From Flavobacterium sp. ov086 (GTDB lineage Bacteria > Bacteroidota > Bacteroidia > Flavobacteriales > Flavobacteriaceae), in assembly GCF_900187965.1 (NCBI RefSeq), contig NZ_FZNL01000001.1:124001-188000 (forward strand): 64,000 nt of DNA, written 5' to 3'. Positions 41,765 through 51,201 of this stretch are shown here, in pieces; position 1 is the first letter of the stretch; the number at the start of each line of letters is the position of its first letter. The position numbers were made by a program, and so were the translations under genes. The notes beneath the pieces are model-generated. The model saw only the letters and a program-made list of their open reading frames with translations. It was not told where the DNA came from and made no database searches.

Positions 41765-44188
41765 ATGATTTTTAACTGGTTTAAAATATTTATTTATCAT
41801 TTAAAGCAAAACAAACTGTTTTCGTTTTTGAATGTTATGGGTTTAAGCATTGGAATTGCAGGGGTTATTTTTGCAATTTTATATTGGAATAACGAAAACT
41901 CATATGATCAATGGAATCCCGAAAAAGAGAATTCTTATCAAGTCCTGAATGTAATAGGCGCAACTGGAGACACTTGGGCAACGAGTTCAATTCCTTTTGG
42001 GCAAACTTGTAAAGCAACGATTCCTGAAATTGAGCAAATTTGTTTTTTAAACATTTGGTATGGTGAATCTGTTATCAAATATCAAAATCAAAAAGTAATC
42101 GATAAAAAAATTACGATTTCTGACAGTAACTTTTTTGATTTTTTCCCTTTTCCAATAATAAAAGGTTCTAAAAAAGACATTTTAAAAGAAAAAAATAGTG
42201 TTGCTATTGCAGAAGATCAGGCAAAACTGCTTTTTAAAGACGAAGATCCAATTGGAAAATCTATTATTTATGATAACAAATCTTATATCGTAAAGGCGCT
42301 TTATCGCATTATGAAACCTTCTTCTTTTGAACCTAATTATGTTTTTGGAGGAGTTATGCGTGAACAGGACCTTAACCAATGGGGGAATTTCAATTATGGT
42401 ATGATGGTCAAAATCAAAAAGAATGTTGACCCTGCTGTAGTTTTAAAGAAAATGCATAATGTCAATTATGTCAACAGGACTTTAAAAGACGCAAAAGAAA
42501 GTGGTCAGACTGTAGCCCAATATGTAAAGGAAAATGGAGAAATCAAGATTATTCTGGATCAGTTAAAAACTTTACATCTACATGGTACAAAAGCTTCCGG
42601 ATCAACAACTCCTGAAGGAAAAGGAAATCTACAGCTTCTTTATATTATGGCTGGATTATCAATTTTGATTTTGATTTTGTCTCTTGTAAACTACATTAAT
42701 CTGGCAACAGCTTCGGCTATAAAACGTGCCAAAGAAGTAGGTGTTCGTAAAATTGTTGGTGCAAGTAAAAATCAAATTATCGCTCAGTTTATATTTGAGA
42801 CTGCTATTATTGTTGTTTTGGCGATTATTTTTGCTTTGGCAATAGTAGAACTTTCTTTGCCTTATTATAATTCTTTTTTAGGCAAAACTCTAACTATGAA
42901 TGGAGGCGAATTTTACCTGCAGCTTATTTTAATATTTGGATTAGTAATCATTCTTGCAGGTATATTCCCAGCCATTTATATCTCAAACTTTGAAACTTTA
43001 AAAGTCTTAAAAGGAAACTTTTCGAGAAGTAAAAGCGGTATCTGGATTAGAAATTCGATGCTTATTTTTCAATTTGGGATCGCAGCATTTTTCATCATCG
43101 GTGCTTTAATTGTAAATTCTCAGGTTGATTATATGATGAATAAAGATCTTGGTTTTAGCGGTAATCAGGTCATCAGAATCCCATTTAATTCGGCTGATCA
43201 TAGTAAAAAAGCTCAAAAATATTTTACTACAAAACAAGAAATCAGTAAAATGTCAGGAGTTGAGGATGTTTCTACTTTTGCAGGTTCTTTTGGTAACAGT
43301 ACAAACTCGAGTTCCGGTTTTACACACAATGGTGTTTTTGTACAACCACGAAATGTTGAAATGGATTTTGGTTTTCTCGAAATGATGAAAATTAAGATTG
43401 TTGAAGGCCGGGATTTATCTCCTAAATTTGCTTCGGACACGATCAACAATTGGCTGATAAATGAAACCTTAGCTAAACTATTAGGACTTAAAAACCCTAT
43501 AAATACAGTAATAACCTCGGGTTGGGGTAATGAAGAAAACTTAAAATTTAAAGTTGTTGGAGTTGTCAAAGATTTTCACATTACAGGACTTCAAAACAAA
43601 GTTCCTCCGATGGTTTTTATCAACATGAAAACTTTAAAATGGAATAATTTTGATAATGTTTATGTAAAAGTTTCCCCTAATAATCTGACTGAAACTTTAG
43701 CTAAACTAAAAACATATTGGGAAACTAATGTAAATCCTGATTATCCGTTTGATTATGAATTTGTAAACAAAGGATTTGCCAAAACTTATGAAGAACAGGT
43801 AAAACAAAAGAATTTATTTTTCATTTTAAACCTTGTTGTAATCATCATTGCCATTTTTGGATTGTTTGCTTTAGCATCATTCTCAATGGAAAGAAGGTTA
43901 AAAGAAATTGCTATCAGAAAAACTTTGGGTGCCGAAACTGATATTTTATTAAAAGAATTATCAAGACAATATATTCTTTTCTGTTTAATGGGATTTGCAA
44001 TCGGGATTGTTCCTGCTTATATTTTATTGCAAAAATGGCTGGAAAATTTTGCTTTCAGAATCGGAGTTTCAGCTATTCCATTTAGTGTTGCATTAGTTTC
44101 TTTACTGTTTTTAACTTTACTAATTGTTTTAACTAAAGCCTATCAGGTAACCAAAATAGATATCTTAAAATATTTAAAATACGAATAA
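41765..44188 (+). CDS. ABC transporter permease, MacB/FtsX family (double-size)
   Basis: An 807-residue inner-membrane permease. First helix at residues 20-40 (FLNVMGLSIGIAGVIFAILY), then a MacB-like periplasmic domain, an FtsX core (three helices, about 298-400, with ASAIKRAKEVGVRKIVGASK). A second helix plus periplasmic domain (about 430-660) and a second FtsX core (about 680-800, with SMERRLKEIAIRKTLGAETD) follow. The two-fold internal repeat is the Bacteroidota type. With the adaptor and ATPase it would form an envelope export or stress-relief pump driven by the sigma-54 promoter. A terminator follows at 44214-44249. Confidence 0.92.
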   Translation: MIFNWFKIFIYHLKQNKLFSFLNVMGLSIGIAGVIFAILYWNNENSYDQWNPEKENSYQVLNVIGATGDTWATSSIPFGQTCKATIPEIEQICFLNIWYGESVIKYQNQKVIDKKITISDSNFFDFFPFPIIKGSKKDILKEKNSVAIAEDQAKLLFKDEDPIGKSIIYDNKSYIVKALYRIMKPSSFEPNYVFGGVMREQDLNQWGNFNYGMMVKIKKNVDPAVVLKKMHNVNYVNRTLKDAKESGQTVAQYVKENGEIKIILDQLKTLHLHGTKASGSTTPEGKGNLQLLYIMAGLSILILILSLVNYINLATASAIKRAKEVGVRKIVGASKNQIIAQFIFETAIIVVLAIIFALAIVELSLPYYNSFLGKTLTMNGGEFYLQLILIFGLVIILAGIFPAIYISNFETLKVLKGNFSRSKSGIWIRNSMLIFQFGIAAFFIIGALIVNSQVDYMMNKDLGFSGNQVIRIPFNSADHSKKAQKYFTTKQEISKMSGVEDVSTFAGSFGNSTNSSSGFTHNGVFVQPRNVEMDFGFLEMMKIKIVEGRDLSPKFASDTINNWLINETLAKLLGLKNPINTVITSGWGNEENLKFKVVGVVKDFHITGLQNKVPPMVFINMKTLKWNNFDNVYVKVSPNNLTETLAKLKTYWETNVNPDYPFDYEFVNKGFAKTYEEQVKQKNLFFILNLVVIIIAIFGLFALASFSMERRLKEIAIRKTLGAETDILLKELSRQYILFCLMGFAIGIVPAYILLQKWLENFAFRIGVSAIPFSVALVSLLFLTLLIVLTKAYQVTKIDILKYLKYE

Positions 44189-44213
44189 GCTTGTAGACCA
44201 TTTTTTTTTTAAA

Positions 44214-44249
44214 GAAACCCGTCAGATTAATAAAATCTGACGGGTTTCT
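44214..44249 (+). terminator. terminator of the adaptor-ABC operon
   Basis: Stem AAACCCGTCAGATT / AATCTGACGGGTTT with a short loop, and a downstream T-rich stretch. Confidence 0.8.
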
Positions 44250-44300
44250 CTAGTTTTTTATTTAACAGATAAAACCTCCAAGATTTAACTGCTTAATGTC

Positions 44301-45920
44301 TTATTTCATAGCAAGAGTATCTGAATAAAGTAATTTATCTAACTGCGGATCTCTGTCATATACATCAGGGTAAAATCCAATTTCTCCGTCGTCACTTACC
44401 CAGGCGGTAAAATAACCAATATAGATTGGAATTTTATTTTTCAATTTGCAGGTTGTTTCTTTTTCGCCGCTCATTGCGCTGTCAATTTTGCTAACTGGCC
44501 AATCCGGATCGTCTTTTAAAATTTCAAGTGCTAAGTTTTTTGCTTCTTTTACATTGATACAGCCGTGGCTAAAAATACGTTTTTCAAATTCAAACAAACT
44601 TTTTGCCGGTGTATCATGCAAATAAATATCATTTGGATTTGGAAACATAAATTTCACCAATCCTAAAGAGTTTTTTGGTCCCGGTTTTTGTCTGACATTT
44701 CCGCCATTCCACTCCATATTATGATCTGCCAGATAGTTTTTATCTTCTGCCATTTTAAGTTTTAATTCGTTCTTAATGATACTCTGCGGAACATACCAAT
44801 ACGGACTAAATACAATTCTGTCCATCATTCCGCTAAAGATTACTGTTTCGGTCATTCTCGTTCCCACAAAAACATCCGAAACTAAATCATATTTTCCGTT
44901 TTTAACATACACTAGTTTAAACGATGGTATATTAACCATGATATACTCATTTGCCTGCGCCAAATTTGTCGGTATCCATCGACAACGTTCCATATTTAGC
45001 ATTATAGTCTTGATTCTTTTGCTAATTGGCTCATTCATCTGGTCGATATGCTCTTTGGTTAAAGTATAATTTAATTTAAGTCCATATCTTTTTTTATACT
45101 TCAAAACACCGGCCATCATCTCTTCGTCATACACATCTCTTTTAGAATCTTGCGCCAGATCTCCCACAACAAACAAGCGTTCTCTAATTTGTTTTACTGC
45201 AACGCCGCTGTCAAAAGGTTTTAAATCTTTATAATTGGCACTATCGATTTCTATCTTTTTCCAAAGATTATTTTTCTCGATTGTACGGTATTTTTTTAAG
45301 ACTGCTTTAAGTTTATAATACTGTCCAAACAATAGATTTTCGTCTTTGTTTAACCTGTCAGGATCAACCATAAGTGAATCTAATATTTTTGTATACGAAA
45401 TACTTTTTGTAGGCAAGAACCAGCCAATTTTCTTTAAAGTAGCAGGATCAACTCCTGAGTAAACATTGCTGGCATAAAACACATACATATTAGACAACAA
45501 AAGTTCTGTGTCTATCTGAGGTAAATCTTCTGTCACATTTTCATTAAAAACATCATCTATCAAATTTCTGTAAGGCATTGTTGCTTTAATACCTTGTTCA
45601 TTGAGTTGTCGTACTTTATGGTATAATAAAGATCCAAATTCACTAATGTTTTTATCATCGTACCAAATCGACTTAAATTCTTTCTTTTTATACAGATCTT
45701 CTACATCTTTTTGATAAATCTTTAATTTGGGATATTTTTTATAAAAATTATTAATTGCCTCAGTATTAATAACAAACAAAGAAGTGCAGTAATTGGTTTT
45801 AAAAGCATCTTCCGATATTGCTTTCTCATTTTTTAATTTGCTCGTATTATTTATAGAGCCAAAAGAAAACATTAAAAAACTAAAAGCAATAATTACAGAT
45901 AGAGAAGTAAAATTTCGCAT
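44301..45920 (-). CDS. L,D-transpeptidase (YkuD family), exported
   Basis: A 539-residue periplasmic enzyme that would form 3-3 cross-links in peptidoglycan or attach proteins to it. Signal peptide MRNFTSLSVIIAFSFLMFSFG. A helical scaffold and peptidoglycan-binding-like region precede the catalytic domain. The domain starts near IMVNIPSFKLVYVKNGKYDL and has the active-site SHGCINV with Cys454, preceded by IYLHDTP with its His. This size (with an N-terminal scaffold) matches the LdtD/YcbB type. Single gene. Confidence 0.92.
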   Translation of the reverse strand: MRNFTSLSVIIAFSFLMFSFGSINNTSKLKNEKAISEDAFKTNYCTSLFVINTEAINNFYKKYPKLKIYQKDVEDLYKKKEFKSIWYDDKNISEFGSLLYHKVRQLNEQGIKATMPYRNLIDDVFNENVTEDLPQIDTELLLSNMYVFYASNVYSGVDPATLKKIGWFLPTKSISYTKILDSLMVDPDRLNKDENLLFGQYYKLKAVLKKYRTIEKNNLWKKIEIDSANYKDLKPFDSGVAVKQIRERLFVVGDLAQDSKRDVYDEEMMAGVLKYKKRYGLKLNYTLTKEHIDQMNEPISKRIKTIMLNMERCRWIPTNLAQANEYIMVNIPSFKLVYVKNGKYDLVSDVFVGTRMTETVIFSGMMDRIVFSPYWYVPQSIIKNELKLKMAEDKNYLADHNMEWNGGNVRQKPGPKNSLGLVKFMFPNPNDIYLHDTPAKSLFEFEKRIFSHGCINVKEAKNLALEILKDDPDWPVSKIDSAMSGEKETTCKLKNKIPIYIGYFTAWVSDDGEIGFYPDVYDRDPQLDKLLYSDTLAMK

Positions 45921-46247
45921 ATTTTTAAGGTTTAAATTTTTAAAAAAATCATATTTAAAAAATAACGAAAACTCATAGAATACCTAAAAATAAGTTTTCA
46001 CACATTTTTTAAATTATTGGAAATCCATCGATTTAGGGTACTCAAATATAGCCAAGATTATTGACAATTATAGCATGAAACGCTCTAAATTTATACTAAA
46101 AATCAAACATCCAACCCTTAAATAAGATCTTCATAAGAAATGATCAAAAAGCCATCACAATGATTTATCCGATTAGAAACTCAAAATTCAAATAAGATAG
46201 AATCATTCTAACCAATCCTAATATCAATAAATACAATCTAAAAGCGT
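45921..46247. other. AT-rich spacer without a gene
   Basis: I see no ORF, hairpin or repeat of note between the L,D-transpeptidase start and the mrp promoter. Confidence 0.5.
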
Positions 46248-46276
46248 TTGAATCCGAACATAATCTGTTATCTTTG
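46248..46276 (+). promoter_or_regulatory. promoter of the mrp-like gene
   Basis: TTG at 46248-46250, 18-base spacer, TATCTTTG at 46269-46276. A 70-base leader precedes the chosen ATG. Confidence 0.65.
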
Positions 46277-46346
46277 TAGTCTGAAATCAGTTTAAATAAA
46301 CACAGTTGTTAAATTGGTTTCCTTCATTAGAAAACAGACGATTAAA

Positions 46347-47477
46347 ATGAAATTAGACAGGAAAGAAATTCTTAAAGCTTTAGAAACAATCACTATAGCA
46401 GGAGAAGGAAAAAATATGGTTGAAAGTGGTGCTGTTACCAATGTACTAACTTTTGGCGACGAAGTTGTCGTAGATTTACTATTACATACTCCGGCAATGC
46501 ACATTAAAAAGAGAGCCGAAGATGATATCAAAAAAACGATTCATGATTTGATCTCTGCTGATGCAAAAGTTAAAGTAAACATTAAAGTTGAAGCCAAGGA
46601 AAATCCTAATGAAATAAAAGGGAAAGCAATTCCGGGAATCAAAAATATAATTGCCGTTGCTTCTGGTAAAGGAGGAGTTGGAAAATCTACAGTTACAGCA
46701 AATCTTGCCGTAACACTTGCAAAAATGGGTTTTAATGTTGGAGTTCTGGATGCTGATATCTACGGTCCTTCTATGCCTATTATGTTTGATGTAGAAAACG
46801 AAAAACCAGTTTCGATTACCGTTGACGGAAAATCAAAAATGAAACCAATTGAAAGTTATGAAATCAAAATACTTTCTATCGGTTTTTTCACGGCTCCAAG
46901 TCAGGCAGTAATCTGGAGAGGTCCAATGGCTGCTAAAGCTTTGAACCAAATGATTTTTGATGCAGATTGGGGAGAATTAGACTTTATGCTAATTGACTTA
47001 CCTCCGGGAACTGGAGATATTCACCTTTCGATCATGCAATCATTGCCTATTACGGGTGCTGTAGTAGTAAGTACCCCTCAAGCTGTGGCTCTTGCCGATG
47101 CTAAAAAAGGAGTTGCAATGTTTATGCAAGACAACATCAATGTTCCTGTTTTGGGAATTATCGAAAATATGGCATACTTTACACCAGAAGAATTACCTGA
47201 TAATAAATATTATATCTTTGGACAGGAAGGAGCTAAAAATCTTGCAGAAGATTTGAATGTGCCGTTCTTAGGAGAAGTGCCAATTGTACAATCAATTCGT
47301 GAAGCAGGAGATTACGGACGCCCGGCAGCTTTACAGACAGCTTCGGTGATCGAAACCATTTTTGAAGAAATAACTCGAAATGTTGTACAGGAAACAGTTA
47401 ACAGAAACGATAACCTGCCTGCAACAGAAGCCATAAAAATTACAACAATGGCAGGTTGTTCAGCAGTAAAGAAATAA
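46347..47477 (+). CDS. Mrp/NBP35 family Fe-S cluster carrier ATPase
   Basis: A 376-residue cytoplasmic P-loop protein that carries and delivers Fe-S clusters. Start: ATG at 46347 (MKLDRKEILKALETI), where the DUF59/MIP18 domain begins (residues 3-85). The extra 11 codons upstream are not needed. Walker A is ASGKGGVGKSTVTANL with GKGGVGKS at 107-114. The Mrp signature follows (DADIYGPSMP; LIDLPPGTGDIHL). The usual CxxC near ENMAYF is absent, as is common in this phylum, and one late Cys (MAGCSAVKK) remains. It is followed by an Nfu-like gene, matching an Fe-S role. Confidence 0.93.
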   Translation: MKLDRKEILKALETITIAGEGKNMVESGAVTNVLTFGDEVVVDLLLHTPAMHIKKRAEDDIKKTIHDLISADAKVKVNIKVEAKENPNEIKGKAIPGIKNIIAVASGKGGVGKSTVTANLAVTLAKMGFNVGVLDADIYGPSMPIMFDVENEKPVSITVDGKSKMKPIESYEIKILSIGFFTAPSQAVIWRGPMAAKALNQMIFDADWGELDFMLIDLPPGTGDIHLSIMQSLPITGAVVVSTPQAVALADAKKGVAMFMQDNINVPVLGIIENMAYFTPEELPDNKYYIFGQEGAKNLAEDLNVPFLGEVPIVQSIREAGDYGRPAALQTASVIETIFEEITRNVVQETVNRNDNLPATEAIKITTMAGCSAVKK

Positions 47478-47593
47478 ATTAGATAATTGAGATAAAACTA
47501 ATGAGATAATATGAAAATTAGATAATTAGATAATTTTACTTCAAAGTGAATTTTCTAATTATCTAATTAACTAATTATCCAATTGATAAAATT

Positions 47594-47833
47594 ATGACAA
47601 CAGAAGAATTAACAAGCAACGTATTATTGGCTCTGGACGAAATCAGACCTTTTTTAAATTCTGATGGAGGAGACATTACACTAGTTTCTATAGACGATGA
47701 CAAACATGTCAAAGTTCGTCTTGAAGGAGCATGTATTAGCTGCAGTGTAAACCAAATGACACTTAAAGCAGGAGTTGAAACAACAATAAAAAAATATGCT
47801 CCACAAATAGAAACTGTGGTAAATATAATGTAG
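47594..47833 (+). CDS. NifU C-terminal-domain (Nfu-like) scaffold protein
   Basis: A 79-residue cytoplasmic Fe-S carrier made only of the NifU C-terminal domain. It shows LDEIRPFLNSDGGDITLVSI and the cluster-binding GACISCSVNQMTLKAG with Cys47 and Cys50. It lies 116 bp after mrp, across a GATAATTAGATAATT-type repeat (about 47480-47580), probably in the same pathway. Confidence 0.92.
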   Translation: MTTEELTSNVLLALDEIRPFLNSDGGDITLVSIDDDKHVKVRLEGACISCSVNQMTLKAGVETTIKKYAPQIETVVNIM

Positions 47834-48047
47834 TAAAAACTATATTTTTTAGCCTTTTTGAAGTATGTTAAATTAACAAGAATAATAGCGCTTAAGTCAT
47901 TTAACTTGTAAAACCACAAAAAAGCAATCACAATATAGCAATAAATTGCAGATTTAGCAAAAAACAATCCAAAGATTTAAGGGTTTTAGGGGAGTGTTTT
48001 TACATTTTTAACTTAAATTTGTGAAGGAACCTCTAAATCTTAAATTT

Positions 48048-48533
48048 ATGAAGAAATATTACACTCTCTTTTTATTGTTTCTTTTCTTAACGTTAAGTCA
48101 TGCTCAACAAAGTGCTGCAACATTAGTTGTCGATAAAGCCTGGTTGAACGAAGATGAAGAATGGTCAGATTTTAACTATTCAGGTCAAATTGTATTTTCA
48201 ACAATACCAAGTAACGAAGAAGGAAGTCTTAGAATTGGTAATTATGATTTTTTGTATGATCTTTGCGACGGAAAAGCAAAGTTCTCAAACAAAGCAACCT
48301 ACAGTTCCGCTGAGTTTTCTCATCCAAGAAAACTCACAGCACAAACGGATAAACAAGGGGTAGTAAATACAACTTATGAAGGAACTCTGATTTTTCAATC
48401 TGATAGAGATTATTATTCGATAATTGCTGTAATAACAATTTTAAACAAAGGAGGTAATATTCTGGGTATTAAAATACATTCAAAAGACAACGAAAGACGA
48501 GAATACGCCTTTAGCTTAAAACCAACAAGTTAA
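48048..48533 (+). CDS. secreted protein, unknown
   Basis: A 161-residue exported protein. Start: ATG at 48048 (MKKYYTLFLLFLFLTLSHAQ), cleavage after HAQ. The mature part is beta-rich with no motif I recognise (FNYSGQIVFSTIPSNEEGSL; TTYEGTLIFQSDRDYYSIIA). A TAAATTTG box lies at 48014-48021. It is probably periplasmic or outer-membrane associated. Confidence 0.6.
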   Translation: MKKYYTLFLLFLFLTLSHAQQSAATLVVDKAWLNEDEEWSDFNYSGQIVFSTIPSNEEGSLRIGNYDFLYDLCDGKAKFSNKATYSSAEFSHPRKLTAQTDKQGVVNTTYEGTLIFQSDRDYYSIIAVITILNKGGNILGIKIHSKDNERREYAFSLKPTS

Positions 48534-48590
48534 TTTAAATAAGGATTTGTTCATGTTATCAAATCCGAACAAAAATTCCAAATAATTAAA

Positions 48591-48908
48591 ATGGATGTAT
48601 TAATAAAGATTAAAGATCGAGAAGGAGTTATACACGAATTACAAGCTCCAACTGATATGGCAATGAACATAATGGAGTTATGCAAAGCATACGAACTTCC
48701 TGTTGAAGGAACCTGCGGAGGAATGGCAATGTGTGCTTCTTGCCAATGTTACGTTCTAAATGATATTGCATTACCAGAAATGGGAGATGAAGAAGAAGCT
48801 ATGCTTTCGGAGGCATTTTATGTTAAAGCTAATAGCCGTTTAGGTTGCCAGATACCAATTACTACAGAATTAGAAGGATTAGAGCTGGAATTAGCACCTG
48901 AATACTAA
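48591..48908 (+). CDS. 2Fe-2S ferredoxin (adrenodoxin type)
   Basis: A 105-residue electron carrier. Cluster ligands Cys42, Cys48, Cys51 and Cys86 fit the adrenodoxin CX5CX2C plus distal Cys spacing (TCGGMAMCASCQC...LGCQIP). It is acidic, as usual. It follows the Mrp and Nfu genes and could feed them electrons, though that link is only by position. A terminator follows at 48944. Confidence 0.92.
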   Translation: MDVLIKIKDREGVIHELQAPTDMAMNIMELCKAYELPVEGTCGGMAMCASCQCYVLNDIALPEMGDEEEAMLSEAFYVKANSRLGCQIPITTELEGLELELAPEY

Positions 48909-48943
48909 AATAAGAAATTTTCAATCCCCGAAGCTTCGGGATA

Positions 48944-48993
48944 AAATCCAAATTCCAAATAACAGATGTTGTTTTGGAATTTGGATTTTTTAT
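48944..48993 (+). terminator. terminator of the ferredoxin gene
   Basis: Stem AAATCCAAATTCCAAA / TTTGGAATTTGGATTT followed by T. A CCCGAAGCTTCGGG palindrome lies just before it at 48927-48940. Confidence 0.75.
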
Positions 48994-49000
48994 TTCGATT

Positions 49001-49501
49001 TTATGAAAGATCAGTTGGGTCAAAAGGCTCAAATTCTCTTTCAGAAAATGCTTCAGTTAAGATTCCTGACGAGCACAACCAATTTATAGTTTCTTCAAGT
49101 GTGTTTCCTGCTTTGTAAATCATTTCGCTATGTCTTGGCAAAATAAAACATTCATTTTTAAGAAGAATAATTTCATCTCCGTCATAAGTATCTCCAATTC
49201 TAACAGCGTTTAAAACTTCGTCCTTTGTCAAAACAGCTGCACCTTCATCCCAAAACCAATATTCGGCAATACGGCTTTTCCATTCTGACAAAGTCAAAAT
49301 TATAGTTTCCGGAAGATAGATTCTAACATAAGTTCCGCCAAGAATTCCGCTTCCATACGTTGAAACATATTCTTTATAATCTTCATCAAAAACGATATTT
49401 AATGTCTTTTCGCAAGCCAGAATATCCTCTTCATCGGCAAGGAATAAATCCGTTTTATTAGTCTTGTAGTTTGGGATTATTTTGTAATTATCGAAGTTCA
49501 T
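49001..49501 (-). CDS. SMI1/KNR4 (SUKH) family protein, likely immunity protein
   Basis: A 166-residue cytoplasmic SUKH-fold protein. Typical segments: FLADEEDILACEKTLNIVFD then EDYKEYVSTYGSGILGGTYV, and late ECFILPRHSEMIYKAGNTLE. SUKH proteins are widespread immunity proteins against polymorphic toxins. No toxin is nearby, but an Imm22-type gene lies directly upstream in the same direction. Confidence 0.85.
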   Translation of the reverse strand: MNFDNYKIIPNYKTNKTDLFLADEEDILACEKTLNIVFDEDYKEYVSTYGSGILGGTYVRIYLPETIILTLSEWKSRIAEYWFWDEGAAVLTKDEVLNAVRIGDTYDGDEIILLKNECFILPRHSEMIYKAGNTLEETINWLCSSGILTEAFSEREFEPFDPTDLS

Positions 49502-49555
49502 ACCTTTTGTATTTATAAAGATAAGATTTTTACTAAAATCATTTCTGTCTTTCGC

Positions 49556-49954
49556 TCAAATTTCATATTCAATCTCGCCAATATATATCAACTCAAATTT
49601 TGAATCCTGTATCGAAATTGGCTTTTGAATCTGATCTTTTGAAATAAATACAACTGTATTAACTTTTTCAGGATCTTGATTTTGTTTGACTACTCTTTCT
49701 CTAGCTTCTGCAAGCCATTTTTCAGAATACGAATATGGACTAAATTTTTCTTCAAAGGAGACATTTTCATTTTCAAATCCACTTTCCATAAAGTCATGAT
49801 CTAAAAAATTCTCACTTTGAGATTTTGCAAATTCTGATATGTATTTTTCTTCTTCATCATCTTCATAATAAGTTTCATTTTCACCTAAAAAATCAAAATA
49901 TGCTTCTTCTGATTTAAATTTTCCAAACCAAAAATGGCTAGTTTCTGTTCTCAT
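49556..49954 (-). CDS. Imm22 (DUF4284)-like immunity protein
   Basis: A 132-residue acidic cytoplasmic protein with the Imm22 layout. The N-terminus reads SHFWFGKFKSEEAYFDFLGE, then FAKSQSENFLDHDFMESGF (the S/F..D.D.F block of the family), and a FELIYIGEIEYEI end. It lies 54 bp upstream of the SUKH gene, so the two probably form one immunity operon without a toxin. Family call is by pattern. Its exact toxin partner is unknown. Confidence 0.72.
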   Translation of the reverse strand: MRTETSHFWFGKFKSEEAYFDFLGENETYYEDDEEEKYISEFAKSQSENFLDHDFMESGFENENVSFEEKFSPYSYSEKWLAEARERVVKQNQDPEKVNTVVFISKDQIQKPISIQDSKFELIYIGEIEYEI

Positions 49955-50018
49955 ACTTTCACCGTTTTAATAGAACAAAAATATCTTTTCTTAATTATAG
50001 TTCTTCATAATTCTATAC

Positions 50019-50056
50019 AAAAAAACCGCAATTACATTACTGTAATTACGGTCTTT
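50019..50056 (-). terminator. terminator of asd
   Basis: Minus-strand ACCGTAATTACA pairs with TGTAATTGCGGT (one mismatch), followed by T7. Confidence 0.7.
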
Positions 50057-50086
50057 TCTTTATAACAATTTTCTTTAATCTCTAGT

Positions 50087-51076
50087 TTATACCAAACCAG
50101 CCTGAATTAAATACTCGGCGATTTGAATTGTGTTTGTTGCAGCACCTTTTCTTAAGTTGTCAGCAACGATCCACATGTTTAAAGTATTTGGCTGGCTTTC
50201 GTCACGACGGATTCTTCCAACAAAAACATCATTTTTACCTTCTGCATATAATGGCATTGGATAAGTAAATGTGTCTAAATTATCCTGAACTACTACTCCA
50301 TCAGTATTATGAAGAATTTCGCGAACTTCATTTACATCAAAATCATTTGTAAACTCAACATTTACCGCTTCGCTATGTCCGCCAACAACAGGAACACGAA
50401 CCGCAGTAGCTGTAACTCTAATCGTTTTATCATCAAGGATTTTTTGAGTTTCACGAACTAATTTCATTTCTTCTTTAGTGTATCCGTTTTCTTCAAAACT
50501 GTCGCAATGTGGAATTGCATTTCTGTGAATTGGATATTTATAAGCCATTTCTCCCTGAACTCCAGCGTACTCGTTTTCTAATTGTCTTACCGCTTTTACT
50601 CCAGTTCCTGTGATAGATTGGTAAGTAGAAACAATGATTCTTTTAATGTTGTATTTTTTGTGCAATGGAGCCAATGCCAAAACCATTTGAATAGTTGAGC
50701 AGTTTGGATTTGCAATAATTTTATCTTCTTTTGTTAAGCTTGTAGCATTGATTTCCGGAACTATCAATTTTTTTGTTGGGTCCATTCTCCAAGCCGATGA
50801 ATTATCAATAACAGTTGTTCCGGCTGCTGCAAATTTTGGAGCCCATTCTAATGATGTATCTCCTCCTGCAGAAAAAACAGCGATATCAGCTTTCATATCA
50901 ACTGCCGTTTGCATTCCTACAACTTTATATTTTGTTCCTTTATATTCAATTTCTTTTCCAACTGATTTCTCAGATGCAACAGGAATTAATTCTGTAACAG
51001 GAAAATTTCTTTCCGCCAAAACTTTAAGCATTATCTCGCCAACCATACCAGTGGCACCTACAACGGCTATTCTCAT
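50087..51076 (-). CDS. asd: aspartate-semialdehyde dehydrogenase
   Basis: A 329-residue cytoplasmic NADPH enzyme that makes aspartate-semialdehyde for the lysine/diaminopimelate, threonine and methionine pathways. Rossmann motif VVGATGMVGEIMLKVL at residues 4-19. The active-site Cys is in ANPNCSTIQMVLAL, and the catalytic His/Arg lie in GGHSEAVNVEF. Length is typical. Single gene with its own promoter at 51118-51147. Confidence 0.95.
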   Translation of the reverse strand: MRIAVVGATGMVGEIMLKVLAERNFPVTELIPVASEKSVGKEIEYKGTKYKVVGMQTAVDMKADIAVFSAGGDTSLEWAPKFAAAGTTVIDNSSAWRMDPTKKLIVPEINATSLTKEDKIIANPNCSTIQMVLALAPLHKKYNIKRIIVSTYQSITGTGVKAVRQLENEYAGVQGEMAYKYPIHRNAIPHCDSFEENGYTKEEMKLVRETQKILDDKTIRVTATAVRVPVVGGHSEAVNVEFTNDFDVNEVREILHNTDGVVVQDNLDTFTYPMPLYAEGKNDVFVGRIRRDESQPNTLNMWIVADNLRKGAATNTIQIAEYLIQAGLV

Positions 51077-51117
51077 TTTTATATTTTTATAGTATGAATT
51101 AAATCTAAATTATAATG

Positions 51118-51147
51118 CAAAAGTATACAATATAAAAGTCAAAACAA
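51118..51147 (-). promoter_or_regulatory. promoter of asd
   Basis: Minus strand: TTG (51145-51147), 19-base spacer, TACTTTTG (51118-51125), with the ATG about 42 bases downstream. Confidence 0.6.
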
Positions 51148-51201
51148 GACGCTTCACAAAAAATAACAAAATGTTATAAAACAAACAATACTGTTTTTTT
51201 T

